Shown in pieces: positions 12,957 to 13,954 of a DNA stretch of 13,954 bases; within the stretch, counting starts at the first letter, position 1; every line of letters starts with the position of its first letter. Under the pieces are notes generated by a model that ran no database searches, was not told where the DNA came from, and saw only the letters and a program-made list of their open reading frames with translations. A program made the position numbers and the translations under genes. The DNA is from Lachnospiraceae bacterium (GTDB taxonomy: Bacteria > Bacillota_A > Clostridia > Lachnospirales > Lachnospiraceae): NCBI GenBank assembly GCA_024690425.1, contig JAILCT010000132.1:1-13954 (forward strand), written 5' to 3'.

Positions 12957-13601
12957 CTAATAATAGTTTAGCTTCTTCTCTATCCTGTCCATTACAAAAG
13001 CAACAACGAAATTAAATACAAAATAGAAGACACCGGCAACCATGAGGGGGCCAACGCTTGCTTCCTTGGCAGCTATCTGCTTGGCGATCGTAAACATCTC
13101 GGCCTGTGCGAGAACAAAGGCAAGGGATGTATCCTTGACAAGTGTTATGGTCTCATTGGTCACGCTGGGGGTGATGATCTTAAGTACCTGGGGAAGGATA
13201 ATGCGGAAGAAGGTCCTGACCTTGTTATATCCGAGGACCTGGGCCGCCTCATACTGTCCCTTGTCTATAGCCTCGATACCGCCCCTGTATATCTCGGCAA
13301 AATACGCCGCATAATTGACCGAGAATGCGATGATTATCGCGGGGAAACGAAATCCCGCAAGATTCATGCCGAATATGTAAAAGGGGGCAAAATAGACTAC
13401 GATGAGCTGGAGCATAAGGGGCGTGCCCCTCATGATGGCGATATATATCTTAACGGCCGCCGATAAGGGCTTCTTCTTACTCATCCTGCCAAAGGCCACA
13501 AGCAGGCCAAGCGGCAGGGAAAAGAGCAACGTCAGCAGAAATATCTCCACTGACGTAAGCATCCCCTGTGTCAATTGTGTAAGCATCACACCTAGCTTCA
13601 T
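12957..13601 (-). CDS. Polar amino-acid ABC importer, permease
   Basis: 214 aa. A membrane subunit of the HisM/GlnP type with about five transmembrane helices (first near 15-38, last near 185-205). It shows the RGTP motif (58-61), typical of amino-acid permeases, and the cytoplasmic EAA loop EAAQVLGYNKVRTFFRIILP (118-137), which docks on the ATPase. It lies 26 nt after the binding-protein gene and overlaps the ATPase ribosome site. A purine-rich ribosome site (AGGAAGAG) lies about 11 nt upstream, slightly far. A single permease suggests it works as a homodimer. Confidence 0.95.
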   Translation of the reverse strand: MKLGVMLTQLTQGMLTSVEIFLLTLLFSLPLGLLVAFGRMSKKKPLSAAVKIYIAIMRGTPLMLQLIVVYFAPFYIFGMNLAGFRFPAIIIAFSVNYAAYFAEIYRGGIEAIDKGQYEAAQVLGYNKVRTFFRIILPQVLKIITPSVTNETITLVKDTSLAFVLAQAEMFTIAKQIAAKEASVGPLMVAGVFYFVFNFVVAFVMDRIEKKLNYY

Positions 13602-13627
13602 ATAGGGTTCTTCTCTTCCTTTATCTG

Positions 13628-13954
13628 TTACTTACCGATGCAGATCGATTCTTCCATGCCAAAGTCGGAATATTCCTTGGCGATCTTTAAGATCGTGCCG
13701 TCATCGGCCATCTCCTTAAGCACTGCCTCAACCTCATCGCGCAGAGCTGTGTTGCCCTTGAGGAATCCGACACCGTACTGCTCGCTGGCAAGCTGCTCAT
13801 CAAGTATCTTATAACCGGCGCCCTTCTGTGCTATCTGGTAATTGGCAACACCTATATCGATGGCGATCGCATCAATGGCACCCGCCTCAAGATCCATAAA
13901 GCCTGTGTTGTAATCGGCGTACTGGGTAAGGTCATTGAATGTGGCCGCAAGATC
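13628..13954 (-). CDS. Polar amino-acid ABC importer, solute-binding protein (C-terminal part)
   Basis: Cut by the window edge; 108 residues of the C-terminal lobe are visible, and the frame is open to the last base. The sequence fits the family 3 extracellular solute-binding proteins: DLEAGAIDAIAIDIGVANYQ is the typical segment where the second lobe contacts the ligand, followed by YGVGFLKGN and a C-terminal helix (LRDEVEAVLKEMADDG). The signal peptide and lipoprotein cysteine lie outside. It is the first visible gene of the importer operon. The ligand could be glutamine, cystine, arginine or another polar amino acid. Confidence 0.93.
   Translation of the reverse strand, partial: DLAATFNDLTQYADYNTGFMDLEAGAIDAIAIDIGVANYQIAQKGAGYKILDEQLASEQYGVGFLKGNTALRDEVEAVLKEMADDGTILKIAKEYSDFGMEESICIGK

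Overview
The window looks like chromosomal DNA of a Gram-positive anaerobe of the class Clostridia, most likely a Lachnospiraceae relative (inferred from the gene set, not from a search). Supporting points are the block rho, rpmE, DUF1385, prmC, prfA; strong AGGAGG-type ribosome sites; a polar amino-acid ABC importer; and several cyclic-di-GMP proteins, one of them fused to a sugar-PTS membrane domain. I see no rRNA, tRNA, CRISPR array, insertion sequence or phage gene. The longest stretch without a confident gene is the 220 bases in front of rho.

Left part (1-4480, + strand): a cellobiose/chitobiose-type PTS EIIC membrane domain fused to an EAL phosphodiesterase overlaps by 8 nt a membrane-bound GGDEF diguanylate cyclase. 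Next, behind its own extended -10 promoter, comes a PfoR-type EIIC membrane protein. An enzyme that should destroy c-di-GMP and one that should make it are thus translationally linked, and the first carries a domain that keeps the sugar-contacting residues of its transporter family. This is the most interesting part of the window.

Middle (4493-7364): mtnA (-) and a soluble GGDEF-EAL protein (+) diverge from back-to-back promoters. The GGDEF half is degenerate and the EAL half is complete, so the protein should act as a phosphodiesterase.

Right part (7375-13954, all - strand). In transcription order: the end of a solute-binding protein, its permease and its ATPase, then an intrinsic terminator. 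Next come rho, rpmE with its own promoter, a partial terminator, the DUF1385 membrane protein, prmC and prfA. PrmC methylates the GGQ glutamine of the release factor encoded next to it, and their stop and start codons overlap (TAATG). The leader in front of rho has an unexplained 10-bp inverted repeat around the terminator and promoter, and a protein-like open frame with no good start codon.
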